NCBI GenBank assembly: GCA_037951105.1
Contig: JBAMJV010001373.1
Span: forward strand, 1-64,000
Length of the DNA: 64,000 nt
Source: Echinarachnius parma
Taxonomy: Eukaryota; Echinodermata; Echinoidea; Clypeasteroida; Echinarachniidae
Direction of reading: 5' to 3'
This document shows, piece by piece, positions 40,625 to 52,204 of the stretch. The notes beneath the pieces were generated by a model. It saw only the letters and a list, made by a program, of their open reading frames with translations, did no database searches and had not been told where the DNA came from. Each line of letters begins with the position of its first letter. Position 1 is the stretch's first letter. Both the position numbers and the translations under genes were made by a program.

Positions 40625-43081
40625 CGTAGGACGATGTGTCCCCTTGCTCCCCTACGATAAATCCTGCTCTATTCTGATCTATCCTGGGCTAGATGTTCTG
40701 CCTCATGTAGGGATAGACCCACATCGCACCTCACTTGGTGCTTCCATCTCGTTGGAGGGCGTCCCCGTGGTCTGCGTGCGTCAAAGTCATTATGGTATGC
40801 TTGGTATGGTAGGCGGTCATGCGGCATGCGTACCACATGGCCAAACCATTTCCAGCTACGTTTTGTTATTTCTTCACATATGGTGCTTGGGATGTTCAGC
40901 CTCTGCCTGATCTCTTCGTTCCTTTAATATTCTGTCCATTAGGTGAACTCCAAGGATGGTCCGGAGGCACCTCATTTCAAATACCTCAAGCTTAGATCTA
41001 GCTGATTTACGGAGGGTCCAGGATTCTGCTCCATATGTGGCAATAGGGAGGATCAGGGCTCTGTAAATCCTGACTTTGAGTGTCCTTGAAATATCTTGGT
41101 TGGACCAGATGGCACTTTTCAGCCTTCCAAATGACCAGGCTGCCAGTCTTGTTCGCCTCTTCACGTCATATTCTATAGAAGGTACCATGCTGCCGAGAAA
41201 GACAAATGTATCCACTTTCTCGATGTTGGTGTTGTTTAGTGTAATAACTTGTTGGTCCTCTGTCCTGATTCTGAATTTCGTGGCATTGATTTTCATCCCC
41301 CAACTTCTACATGTCTTTTCCAGTTCCCTTGAAGAGATTTGGAGGGTTTCAAATACAAGTTCCATGAGGGTGGTGTCATCTGCATAACGGATGTTGTTAG
41401 TACGTATGTCACCCATCTGTATCCCACTGTCTAGTTTTTGGATGTCCTTCATCACAAATTCCAGGAATGGGTTAAAGAGGCATGGAGAGAGGAGGCAGCC
41501 TTATCGAACTCCAGTTATGACATCCAACCATTTGGTTATCTTACTGTTCACCATAACAGAGCATTTGCTCTGCTTGTACATGCTCTCTATAAGGTAGACT
41601 GGGGACTTGTCCACACCAATGGAACGTAAACATTTCCAGAGAGCTTCTCTCCAAATAGTATATCGAATGCTGCTTTAAAATCAACAAAGTTCAAGTGGAT
41701 TGGTATCTTTTTTCTCTGGCCTTTTTGATGATCTGTCTGACGACAAACACAGCATCTGTGGTGCCTCTACAACTTACGAATCCGCATTGTTCCTCAGTCA
41801 GATGGTTCTCAATGGTTCCCTGTATTCTCCTGAGGACAATCCTACAGAAAACTCTCTCAGTTATGGAGAGTAGCGTTATAGCCCTGTAGTTGGATGGGTC
41901 CAGCTTGTCTCCTTTCTTAAACACTGGAGTGATGAGACCCTTGCTCCAGTCTTCCGGGGTTTTACCTTCCAACCATGCTGCATTTATTATTTTGAGCAGG
42001 AGTTGTCTCATCGGCTGTCTCAGGGTTTCGGCCGTTATTTTGTCCCAACCACAGGCCTTGTTGTTCTTCAACAGTTTTATTGCTGCCTCTACTTCTTCAA
42101 TTGCGAAAGGTTCACTTGGGTTATCTGTAGGTTGAGGGTCAGGTAGGGTCTGAAGAGTATTTTAGACCCTTGGAAATTGCGTGTTGAGGTGGCCGCTAAA
42201 ATGTTCTTCCCAGCATTTCAACACTTCTGCAGGAGCCGTTTTAAAGATGCCGTCCTTGTTCTTTACGGCAGGTTGCATCTCGTCTCTTTCTCCAGATAGT
42301 TTCTTAACCTTCTTGAAGAGCTCATGGCTGTTGTTCTTTGCGTGAGCAATTTCCATTTCTTCCACCTCTGCGTCAAGAATTGTCTTCTTCCAATTCTTCA
42401 CTTCATACTTGACCGTTTTATTGAGTTTTTTGTAGCTCTTCTTGTTGTGGGCAGAGGGATTGTTCATCACCAGGATTCTGGCTTTCCTCCTTTGTTCACA
42501 CGTCTTACAGTCATCTTCTGGGACACCTTCAACTTTTTTTGACCTTTTGAAGCCTACAACTTCTTCTGTGATGTTATTGGTAGTATAGATCTGCTTCCAC
42601 AGCTCATCTGCATCCGTGTCCTGAAGCTGAAGTAGTGGTTCAAAGGCACCTCCAATCCTGGCTTTAAATGCTTCTGCTATGTTAGAGTCATTAAGTCTGC
42701 CAACATCGTAGCTTTTGGGAAGGCTCTTCATTCGCTTAGACTTTGCAGGTGATAGCTTCACATTTGCCAGTACTAGATTGTGGTCTGACCCATCGTCCGC
42801 TGAGCAGTATGATCTTCAGTTCTGGAACGTCTTGATGTTCTCTAATTTGGTAATGATGAAGTCTATCTGATTTCTGTCATGTCCACATGGGGACGTCCAT
42901 GTTGCCCTCCTACATTCTTTGTGTTGGAAGTATGTGTTACACACTGCCATTCCGTGTAACATATATAATTCTAGAATCTTCTCCCCTCTGCTATTGAGCT
43001 GTCCTAGTCCATACTTGCCCAAAGGTGGTGCCCATACTCCGTGGTCCGCTCCTACTTTTGCGGTGAGGTCACCCATCACAA
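40625..43081 (-). pseudogene. 5'-truncated non-LTR retrotransposon (endonuclease + reverse transcriptase), frameshifted
   Basis: On the minus strand the order is: the C-terminal part of an AP-endonuclease-like domain (42816-43079; 'NTYFQHKECRRATWTSP' and 'NQIDFI'), a lysine-rich linker (42162-42761), the RT N-terminal part (41691-42071; 'GWDKITAETL', 'ITPVFKKGD', 'SNYRAITLL', 'EEQCGF') and the RT palm and C-terminus (40874-41455; catalytic 'RYADDT' near 41375). The domains lie in separate frames broken by stops and shifts, so it is dead. The 5' end of the endonuclease is missing, as in incomplete reverse transcription. The motifs are closest to RTE-type elements as I remember them; the clade is not certain. 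Confidence 0.85.
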
Positions 43082-43227
43082 TTTTTTAGAGAACAGTAAT
43101 TGTCATTGTATAGAAATTTAAATGCCTGTATTTAGTTATAGTTACTGAGGTCACTTATTAAACTTAAGTAATTGTGATTCCATACTATAACTAGGAATCT
43201 ATGGTATCGTATATAACCCCTTGCATC

Positions 43228-44030
43228 AGCAGAGAACCCTTTTGTTGTCACCGATGGTGATAATGCACTCTGTATACCTGCACGAGAAACATCCAGCATT
43301 ACTCCCTGCAACCATGAAGAAGCAGATTCCAGGATCATGGGACATGTTTCTCATGCCGTCAGGCAGTGTTTTCACAAGATTCTTGCTCGGACAGTAGACA
43401 CTGATGTAGTTGTGCAAGCAGTAGCAACTGTACAGCAGCTAGGAAGAATATACCTCTGGATTACATTCATAAATAGAAAGAACTTTCACTACATCCCAGC
43501 TCATGAGATTTGGGCCCACAAAATCGTTGGTTCTTCCGGTGTTCCACGCTTTCACGGGATGCGACACCGTTTCCCAGTTTGCCCAAGTTGGAAAGAAGAC
43601 TGCATGGAAAGTGTGGGAGACACATGATGAACTCACTGGATCCTTCTATGAGCTGCACAGTGCACCAGAACAATTCTCTGAAGAGACCGAGGCTTCCCTA
43701 GAGTACTTCACCATCCTTCTCTATGACAATACAGCAATATGTACCTCCATCAACGAAGTCAGATGTCAGCACTTCCTTCCACCAAGGCTGCCTTACAGAA
43801 ACATATCAGAAGGGCAGCATTGCAAGGACATACTACTATGCCATATCGCCAGATGCCCTCCCCTTCTGAGTGGGGATGGACTTGCCCAGAATAGTGGAGG
43901 CCCCTGTGGACAAACTTACTGGAACCAAGTGCATCCTGCCCAGAGCTACTGAAGTGTCTATGTAGGAGCAGGTGTAGAGATTGCAAATGTGTACGAGCAC
44001 ACTTAAAATGCACTGTGTATTACACATGCA
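43228..44030 (+). pseudogene. broken repetitive ORF: PIN/FEN-like acidic motifs plus Cys-rich tail
   Basis: Reading across frames gives NPFVVTDGDNALC, then CNHEEADSRIMGHV, then TVDTDVVVQAVA in one frame. A frameshift near 43500 leads to LPVFHAFTGCDTVSQF in another. A second shift near 43765 leads to LPSTKAALQKHIRRAALQGH, WGW..WRPLW and a cysteine-rich CLCRSRCRDCKCVRAHLKCT end. HEEAD, DTD and GCD are the spaced acidic clusters of a PIN/FEN-like nuclease fold. This repetitive family is widespread in invertebrate genomes, with no assigned role that I know of. Two frameshifts and an in-frame TAG make it non-functional. It sits inside the 5.1-kb TIR element and may be its cargo. Confidence 0.65.
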
Positions 44031-44063
44031 CAGGAGATTGTGACAATGCCTGAAACTAGGGGA

Positions 44064-44389
44064 TGTGGTGTGGCAACATTGGTAGAGCGCGCGCTTTCCA
44101 ATTGTGAGATCCCGGGTTCGAACCCAGTCCACCGCGTTTGTCCTTCGGCAAGACAATTTATCCACTATTGCTGCTCTCGACCCAGGTGTATAAATGGGTA
44201 CCCGGAAGGATGGGAACCTGTTTCCTTAGCACTGTGCGCGCCTAATAGGCGACTTGCTGGAATACTCCCCAGGGAGTGGAAAATGTGCACTTAATGTGCA
44301 GGATTGATTGCAGTGTGTATCCGTTGATCGGGGTAATAATATTGTAAGCGCTGTGATATAGTTTACTATGAATAGCGTAGCTAAATGCC

Positions 44390-44422
<33 letters not shown>

Positions 44423-44425
44423 GGT
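44064..44425 (+). mobile_element. tRNA-derived SINE with (ATT)n tail
   Basis: A Pol III A-box-like stretch (TGGCAACATTGGTAGAGC) and a B box GGTTCGAACCC at 44115-44125 are followed by a body containing GACCCAGGTGTATAAATGGG, a central segment common to several metazoan SINE families, and an (ATT)n tail at about 44392-44421. The head resembles a tRNA but lacks a proper acceptor stem at its 3' end, so it is a SINE copy. Confidence 0.75.
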
Positions 44426-45158
44426 GAATGACTTAAGACTGTTCATGGTGAGAATTTTATATTGTTGAGACAATCCATCTGACCAAAAATAGCTGGTTGC
44501 TTCCATGGATGTATTGCCTTGTAACATTGTTTCAAGTTGATGTATTATAAAATACCATAAACTTTACTGATTCCAGGAAATAGGCCTTATATTGATAAGA
44601 AAATTGTTTGAGTTAAATGGATCCCATATGCAGGGATTGTTTTCTATGTGTACACAGCTTGTTGCTATGGTAAATATGTTACTAAGCAACTCAATTTGTT
44701 ATTATTTGTCAATTACCATTTATGACAATCTGTACAGTTTAAAATATACCCAAATATTTCTCTTCTGTAAACTTGTAGGCAGTGTAAGGTGGAACAGTCG
44801 TTTACAAATAGACAATTAAGATATAACTAGACAGTTGCTATGGTTTATCCGTTGCCTAGCAACAAACAAATGCTTTTTTTAAATATTGACACTTATAGTG
44901 ACCTTATAACATGTCTTTAGATAGTTTTGATGATAAAACACATAGCATCATCCTTTTGGAATGGATTAGATATGCTTAAATGATTCGTTGCTAGGGTCAA
45001 TACGTTTCTTAGCAACCGTTGCTAAGAAACAGGCCGGATGCATTGGCTCCACCTTTTAAAATATTCAGTATAGGCTCAAGTATAACTGTACCAAGTTTCA
45101 TACTTGTATCATTTTCCGAGCGATTTTCGCCTTTTTTTGCACCGATCGCCTAGACTAT

Positions 45159-45365
45159 AAGAAATAAACTGAAATATGAATTTTCTTATGAGAATGCAAA
45201 CATTAAAATGGCCTACTTCAATTTCTGATACAGTAGCATTTCTCTTTGTCAAATTCTGCTCCTTTTCCAAATTTTCATTTTGAAGAAAGATTGCGCTGTA
45301 TTGCTTGTAGTGTGTAAAAAAAACACTATGTACTCCAGAGTCCATTGTAGTTTGATATGTACACC
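45159..45365. other. non-coding spacer between two transposons
   Basis: Short AT-rich stretch with no recognisable feature. Confidence 0.4.
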
Positions 45366-45795
45366 TTAAAGGGGACCACCAGGCAAAGAATAACACATAA
45401 TTATATGTTTTGCTACCGTTTTGTGATATCAAATAGATACCCAACATTTTGCAAAGGGTTGTGTAATTCATAAACAAAGCAATTAATTTCCACCACTTAC
45501 GGAACCACTACTATTTCCTGGTTCGTACGGGCCAAACATTTGCGAGTGCGTCAATGCGATTCACGCGTACGTTTGTAGACAATAGAATTCGATAGAATAG
45601 GATTCGATTGCTCTGTACACATTAGTCTTCGCAATTTAGACCGCATGAACGCATGCTTTAGAATGGTGAGGCGTTTTCCAATTATATATTTTTTTTCTGG
45701 AAACATATTTTTGTGAACTTGTTGATGGAATGGAATACTAAAGATGTTACCTTTCTTTAATAAGAATATTATTTTTGGGTGGTGGTACCCTTTAA
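45366..45795. mobile_element. TTAA-flanked MITE, about 430 bp
   Basis: The left end TTAA AGGGGACCACCAGGCAAA and the inverse right end TTAA AGGGTACCACCACCCAAA pair over about 22 bp. No transposase. Same terminus style as the elements at 6808, 14317, 39023 and 63229. Confidence 0.65.
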
Positions 45796-46750
45796 TAAGC
45801 AAATCCATCCATGAGATGAAAAATATTAATTTATTTCACTGTCTTATTGTTTAAATGCCTGTTTTTGTTTGTTTTGAAGTGATATAATATGTTTGTGGGA
45901 AATTTATATCAAGAATTTGAATATCGATGATTATTTATGTTCCTTGGTTATCTAACAAAAATTTGGAGGAGGAAAAGGTCACAAGAAAAAGAAAGAATAA
46001 AATACTTTCAAAATGACAAATGTTTCTTTGCTCTTTGTGTTGATTCTTCTCCCACGTTTCGTTTTTAATTATTAATATTATAACTTGTTGTTAAATCTAT
46101 AGGAAAATACACATTATATGTTCACGTAGGTCTATAGATAACAGATGCTACGCATAAGAGCCAAGAGACGAAAATACTATTTTGCATGGAGAATGGCTGA
46201 AATTAGCAGTAATCCTTCATTTGAACAGAGACCAAACTGGACTAAAAATACACACCACCCTGGAGAAATCTTGTGTCTAATCTTCTTTGGATGGATCAGG
46301 CTTTTGGGATTTACGGTGGTGGATATTGGTGTCCATCATCTAGAGGCATCTACAGTGTACTGGTTGGAATATCCTGTAACCTGGATTGGTGTCTCCAAAA
46401 AAAAAAGGGGGGATGCGTTTTGTACACAGGTGCGTACTATACACAGAGATTTACGGTAGTGTAGAAATCCCAATACACTGTAGTTGAACTTCTAAAAATA
46501 GCCAGTTAGCTCAAGATGGGTGTCAGACTGCCATTACTTGACACATACAAGTGCAGCTAAATATGACAGCAATCAAGGACACCGAAGTCCATAATCCCGT
46601 TACAAAACATTTTCTGGATTCCAGGGATGACCAGTAAAGTCCTTGCTCAGTCCATAGACATACATACCAGTAGCATACTCGAGGGGGACATACTGATCTC
46701 CAAATAAAAAAATAAAAAGAATACAGTGTCCCCCCCCCCCCCCCCCCCCC
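45796..46750. other. non-coding DNA
   Basis: No gene recognised. A poly-C run at about 46731-46750 is followed by CAATCAGTCAGACCAC, the usual right-hand context of the poly-G MITE family. Confidence 0.45.
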
Positions 46751-46751
46751 A

Positions 46752-47078
46752 ATCAGTCAGACCACAATATCATCGCTATTCCACTGTACAGTACAATGTT
46801 CAATAGTTCATTCAACACTTTAAAAATATTTGTTTATGAATGTAGATTTGATGGTAACTTATAATGATCAAATAAAATGTGGGTCCCACATTTTACTTCA
46901 TTTAACTAATTATACAGACTGTGCTCCCAGTCAGTCAGACCATGCTATCATCACTATGCAGTACAATGTTCAATAGTTCATTCAACATTTAAAAAATGTT
47001 TTTAATGAATGTGTTGATTTCAAGGTAACTAAAATGATCAAATCAAATGTGGGTCCCACATTTTACTTGATTAAACTA
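46752..47078. repeat. tandem duplication, about 180-bp unit, two copies
   Basis: The segment 'cagtcagaccac..atcatc..cagtacaatgttcaatagttcattcaacat..aatgatcaaat..' is repeated about 180 bp later. Each copy contains the palindrome AATGTGGGTCCCACATT. Confidence 0.7.
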
Positions 47079-47389
47079 AGTCTTTTTTGTCTTTAAAACC
47101 AATGTGAGGTTTTTCAGTTCACTTCATTTTTCATTTTCTCAAAGATAATAGTTCTTGAAGCTCCCTCTCAACTAAAACTGTACTATCCCTTTAATGTCAA
47201 TACAAACCACAAGACCTTCAATAGTTATTAATGATTAATGCTATTGAAAATAGAAACATAATGACAATAATGTTTCAATTCATACATAGTGCCTAATATG
47301 ATTGATAAAAGCGCTTTACATTATTACCACGTTCATTGGACACACACTCGCAATCAATTTGCTCATTTGACATTTATGTTTCACATCTA

Positions 47390-48245
47390 GGTGATTATGA
47401 AACTATAACCCTGTAATGTCTGAGAGTCGGGAGGGGGGAATGTTGGTGAATTTTCAAATACTTTTATCATTGGAAGCAGTGGTGTACGTGGTCGACACTT
47501 TCTGCACGAAAGAGATTATCTGTCATAATGTTTTCACATCTAATATAAAATAATACAAGAGTAAGACCTTGACATTATGGCATTGTGCTGGGAAAAAAAA
47601 CTGAAAAAGCAAATGAAAAAAAAAAAAAAAAATTATAGATGTGAGAATGCACATTCATGGAATACCTGTGTTCCCAATGGGAACGTGTATTCATTGTTTC
47701 ATTCTAGATGCCTCTCTGACTCTCCCTCAGTAGTAACAATGCCGTATACCAGTGGCGTAGCGTGGTCGGGCTGATTCGGGGGGGGGGGGGGGGGGGGGGG
47801 GTTGGCACACCATTATGTATTTATTTGATTTTTGAAAAACATTTCCCCTCATGTTTTCTATTGTTTTTCCAAAATAATTGGGGGGGGGGGGACACACAGG
47901 CCCCTCGTGCCCCCGTAGCTACGCCACTGCTGTACACACTCTTCAAATGAATCAACATGGAAACTCTACCCAATTTACTCCCCAGCCAGAAACTTTAATT
48001 GGATTTTGTTCTCGGTTGTGTTCACAGAGTGGGTTGTAATGTCTCCCAGTTGCCACTCAAGTTAATTCATTAGTTTCATTTACTGCCGACATTTATCACG
48101 GAATGTTCCACAACAAGGTGATTATGGAACTACATGTATAACCCTACAATGTCAGACTCAAATGCTAGTTGTTAAATAGTCTGGTAGGGGGGGGGGGGGG
48201 GGTGATGTTCAAAATTCAAATACTTTAATCATTGGAAGTGTACAA
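47390..48245. repeat. direct duplication about 720 bp apart bracketing a poly-G MITE
   Basis: 'AGGTGATTATG(A/G)AACTA...TATAACCCT' followed by a G-rich patch and 'CAAATACTTTAATCATTGGAAG' occurs at about 47391-47481 and again, longer, at about 48114-48240. The complete poly-G MITE lies between the copies. An (A)n tract with few interruptions is at about 47588-47632. Confidence 0.5.
47750..47929. mobile_element. complete poly-G hAT-like MITE, 180 bp
   Basis: CAGTGGCGTAGCGTGGTC, a 20-plus G run, an AT-rich core with TTTTTGAAAAA, a second G run, then GTAGCTACGCCACTG. Imperfect 8-bp flanks (ccgtatac / ctgtacac) support a hAT-type insertion. Same length as the 2754-2933 copy. Confidence 0.65.
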
Positions 48246-48706
48246 ACAAAAAATACCAATAATTCTCAGAACCCATGATTTGATAACCTTACTATCAAAA
48301 CATTTTTTTTAAAGAACTCTTGGGGGAAAATGACATCAGAACCAAGCAAAAACATTTTGGATTTAATAATTCCTTTAATAAATATTCTCCAATATCCATT
48401 CTTGACAGTTCCAAACGTATTTTCAAATTTATTGAGTCTCTTAGTTAATTGGCAGAAATGACAGTTCACTCAAACTTATATTTGATATGATATATCTATA
48501 ACTGGAAGATTAGCATAAAATATTGTGGAAATGCCAATCACAATCAAAATTACATGAATCATAATAACCTTCCCCTCCATTACATGACAGCATGACACCG
48601 TAGCGTAGCCAAAAAATGATTTTTAAACCAAATTTAGAATTTTGTATTCTTGGTAAATGGGCCCTTTTCTATAAGCTTTTGCTTCCACATGGTCCCAAAC
48701 CATTTT

Positions 48707-49030
48707 CAGGGATGTAAGTGGAGCTGAAAAAAAAATCCAGAAAGTCAAGGGGGCGGTAGCCCCCTGGCGGGGTTGCAGGGGCAGCGCCCTTGCCCCATAG
48801 CAGCGCCCCTGCAGGAAAATTTTGCAAATTTGCCTTTGAACTTTGCAGTTTTTAGTAACATGATGGATAGGTTTTGATTGTAATTTGTAATTACGGACAC
48901 GTTTGTCGATCAAAAAAAAAACAATAAATAAAAAAACAAACAAAACAAAACAAAACAAAACAAAACAAAACAAAAAAAACACGGAATTTTATAAAAAATC
49001 CGGATTTCCGTCAAAATCCCTGCATCCCTG
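48707..49030. mobile_element. non-autonomous element with CAGGGATG ends
   Basis: The left terminus CAGGGATGTAAG and the inverse of the right terminus CAGGGATGCAGGG define about 324 bp, directly flanked by CATTTT on both sides. The interior has a GC-rich GGGGGCGGTAGCCCCC palindrome, GCAGGGGCAGCGCCC and an (AAAAC)n tract. Confidence 0.6.
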
Positions 49031-49152
49031 CATTTTGCATAACTAATTACGGAATGGACAATTTCTATTTACAAATTACATGTTTAATTTGTTTAATGGT
49101 CTAAATACACTGCTAAGTTGAAAAAAAAAAAGGTTATTTTTTTGTTCCCATT

Positions 49153-50736
49153 ACAAACTAGATGGATCTTCGACTGCGCGCAGTCGAAAATGATGCCTCC
49201 GCCATTACGCAATTTATTTATATCAAGCCCAAATCAACATGTACACAGAATTAATTCTGTCAACTCAATTTTGATGGTACTCTGTCTTTTAGATCTTGAC
49301 GTATCACAATTATGAGCTATAAGTGACCTTGACCTTTGCCCTCATGACCCCAAAATCTAATGACTACAATTGTTCCCTATTATACATTCAGGTATCAAGT
49401 TGGATTGAAATCTGATATTCAGTTCTTGAGATTTCCAATCTCAAGCTACTTTTACATATAATGAGCCCTGTGACCTTTGACCTTTGACCTCATGACCCCC
49501 ACAATCTAAGCAGTTCATTGGCTCTCCAAGGAACATACATGTACCAAGTTTGGTCAGAATCTGTCAATCCCTTCTTGAGATAACGCGATCACGAGCTATT
49601 TTTGCATATATAATGAGCTCTGTGACCTTTGACCTTTGACCTCATGACCCCAAAATCTAATCAGATCATTGGCCCCCCAAGATACATACATGACCCAAGT
49701 TTGGTGAAAATCCGTCAATCGGTTCTTGAGATAACACGATCACGAGCTGTTTTTGCATATATAATGAGCTCTGTGACCTTTGACCTCATGACCCCAAAAT
49801 CTAATCAGATCATTGGCCCCCAAGATACATACATGACCCAAGTTTGGTCAGAATCAGTCAATCCGTTCTTGAGATAACGCGATCACGAGCTATTTTTGCA
49901 TATATAATGAGCTCTGTGACCTTTGACCTTTGATCTCATGACCCCAAAATCTAATCAGATCATTGGCCCCCCAAGATACATACATGACCCAAGTTTGGTG
50001 AAAATCCGTCAATCGGTTCTTGAGATAACACGATCACGAGCTGTTTTTGCATATATAATGAGCTCTGTGACCTTTGACCTTTGACCTCATGACCCCAAAA
50101 TCTAATCAGATCATTGGCCCCCAAGATACATACATGACCCAAGTTTGGTCAGAATCAGTCACTCCGTTCTTGAGATAACGCGATCACGAGCTATTTTTGC
50201 ATATATAATGAGCTCTGTGACCTTTGACCTTTGACCTCATGACCCCAAAATCTAATCAGATCATTGGCCCCCGAAGATACATACATGACCCAAGTTTGGT
50301 GAAAATCCGTCAATCGGTTCTTGAGATAACGCGATCACGAGCTATTTTTGCATATATAATGAGCTCTGTGACCTTTGACCTTTGACCTCATGACCCCAAA
50401 ATCTAATCAGATCATTGGCCCCCCAAGATACATACATGACCCAAGTTTGGTCAGAATCAGTCAATCCGTTCTTGAGATAACGCGATCACAAGCTATTTTT
50501 GCATATATAATGAGCTCTGTGACCTTTGACCTTTGACCTCATGACCCCAAAATCTAATCAGATCATTGGCCCCCCAAGATACATACATGACCCAAGTTTG
50601 GTGAAAATCCGTCAATCGGTTCTTGAGATAACGGATCACGAGAACGGGACGTACGTACGTACGGACGGACGGACGTACGGACGGACGGACAACCCGAAAA
50701 CATAATGCCTCCGGCTACTTCGTTGCGGAGGCATAA
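49153..50736. mobile_element. pearl/Tsp-like element with nine-unit 150-bp tandem array
   Basis: The 5' end ACAAACTAGATGGATC is followed by the perfect 20-bp palindrome TTCGACTGCGCGCAGTCGAA (49169-49188) and ATGCCTCCG. Nine units of about 150 bp follow (starting near 49321, 49470, 49621, 49771, 49917, 50067, 50217, 50368, 50519). The tail is ACGTACGG/ACGGACGG-rich, and the 3' hairpin is ATGCCTCCG..CGGAGGCAT (50705-50734). Units alternate between two types, 'gtgaaaatccgtcaatcggt' and 'gtcagaatcagtcaatccgt', so the real repeat period is a dimer of about 300 bp. Each unit carries TGACCTTTGACCT-type sites. The same element type recurs at 57718-58825. Helitron-like affiliation of pearl elements is from the literature as I remember it. 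Confidence 0.75.
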
Positions 50737-51998
50737 AAACCATTACAGGTGCAAGATATGATAGTATTGAATGTAGCAAGAATTTCCTTCTTCATACTGT
50801 ACAAATATAAAGAACCAGAAAGGTACACATAAAGGCTTCAATTTTTATTACACATCCTTGTTTGTTTTGCCTGCTTTGCATTATTTTCTCCCTACAAATT
50901 ACAGTTTGTTTACGTGATTACGTCTATTTTGGTACTTGGTACGTGCTGGATTCCTCCATGTTTCATTCTACAGAGGATTCTCCCCTTCCTATAGATAAAA
51001 ACGGCCTTGAGATTACCTCTAAAATGTCAGAGTGTATTAAAGTGTACTGTACGCCAGGTGAAATCATTAGAACATCTGCTGGGTACATTGAAGGGAAATT
51101 TAGGGAAAATAGCTTTATATAGCTTCCTGTATATGTGTCTACCTTCTGTTGTTCTGTAGTTGTTGTTTTTTCACCTGAAACTACTTTATTGGAGACCTTA
51201 TGCAATATTATGTGCCAAGTAACCTCAGTTTCCCTGAACTGTTAATGCATATAGGTATGCGAGGTGTGATTCTGACATATCCAACATACCTGTGAATCTC
51301 ATTTGCTTATAAGGGGGATACATGTACAGTATACAAATGTTAATGCTATGTATACAATATAATCAGGGATCTGGGAGACCTCATAATTCCATGATATAAT
51401 TAAATACTAACCTATATTTATGTGTCTATTTTCTTTGAAAGTGGAAAGTCGAGATTATATACAATATATATTGATAAAAGATTCAAGTTATTCTGATTTC
51501 TTGAACTGACATAAACGCATGAACTCAGATTCAGTAACAGTCAAACCCGTTTTGGCAGCCACCTGTCTATAGCATTCAATCTGCCTACAGTGGCCACCAC
51601 TAAGGAGAAAAACAATGTTATAGAGCCTATAGCGTTCAGTCGTTCACCTGTCTACAGTGGTTGGTTTTGTTTCTTGTAGAGGGTCACTCATTATACACAG
51701 AATCCTCTCTACTTAAAAAATAATGGATCTTCCATCTTAACATGTAATATAAACATTTACATTGTCAGAAAAAACACACAAAACAAAACACAAATTGCAG
51801 TAAATATACAACATGTACTTCAAAATGGCAAGCAACAATGCAATAAACACACTATTTACTGAAGTAGTGATTGGGGGGGGGGGGGGGGCTAATTTCCACC
51901 AAACCGATGGTTTAGAACGAGAAGGGTGCTAAGTCACTATTTGTACTTTGGTGATATTCATGTTTAATGTTTGACAGCCATGTAGAAACCAATGAAGC
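50737..51998. other. intergenic DNA between the two convergent genes
   Basis: No coding exon recognised. ACAGTCAAACCCGTTTTGGC at about 51537 looks like a degraded pogo/Tigger-type terminus, and related TCTACAGTGG fragments lie nearby. A G run is at about 51874-51889. Confidence 0.4.
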
Positions 51999-52004
51999 TT
52001 TATT
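51999..52004 (-). terminator. polyadenylation signal of the hinderin gene
   Basis: AATAAA on the minus strand, about 200 nt past the stop codon at 52205-52207. It is the first canonical signal in the 3' UTR. Confidence 0.55.
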
Positions 52005-52204
52005 TTATGTTTGTGGAATGTTTCCAAAACAAGATGTAAAATTTGCATCTGAAAATCCTGCATCATGTTGAGGTTTTGACCTACAAGATGGTTTGCCTAA
52101 CTCAATTTAGCCCCAAAATAGACTTAACGCTCTTCTCACTCTCACCAAGAACAATGTACAAATTATCATCTCACCTTGGATTAATGGCAATCTGAGGGAT
52201 CGCA

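Larger units (their letters stand above)
40082..45158. mobile_element. 5.1-kb element with very long inverted repeats and nested insertions
   Basis: The left end ATAGTCTAGGCGATTGGTGC and the inverse of the right end ATAGTCTAGGCGATCGGTGC begin arms that stay alignable for several hundred bases. They share CTCGGAAAATGATACAAG, GGTGGAGCCAATG and repeated GTTGCTAAGCAAC/GTTGCTAGGCAAC palindromes. Between the arms are a non-LTR retrotransposon fragment, a broken PIN-like ORF and a SINE. The class is unknown to me. No clear target duplication is visible. It looks like an old DNA transposon that later accumulated insertions. Confidence 0.6.

Noticed and set aside
44064..44136. Possible functional tRNA gene
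   Set aside because: A and B boxes are present but the acceptor stem does not close and a SINE body with an (ATT)n tail follows.
49629..50142. ORFs with repeated FDLMTPKSNQIIGP on one strand and similar on the other
   Set aside because: Translation of the tandem repeat units only; both strands give equal-quality ORFs.
49319..50640. CRISPR-like array of regular repeats
   Set aside because: Units of about 150 bp are contiguous with no unique spacers, and this is animal DNA; it is a transposon-borne tandem array.
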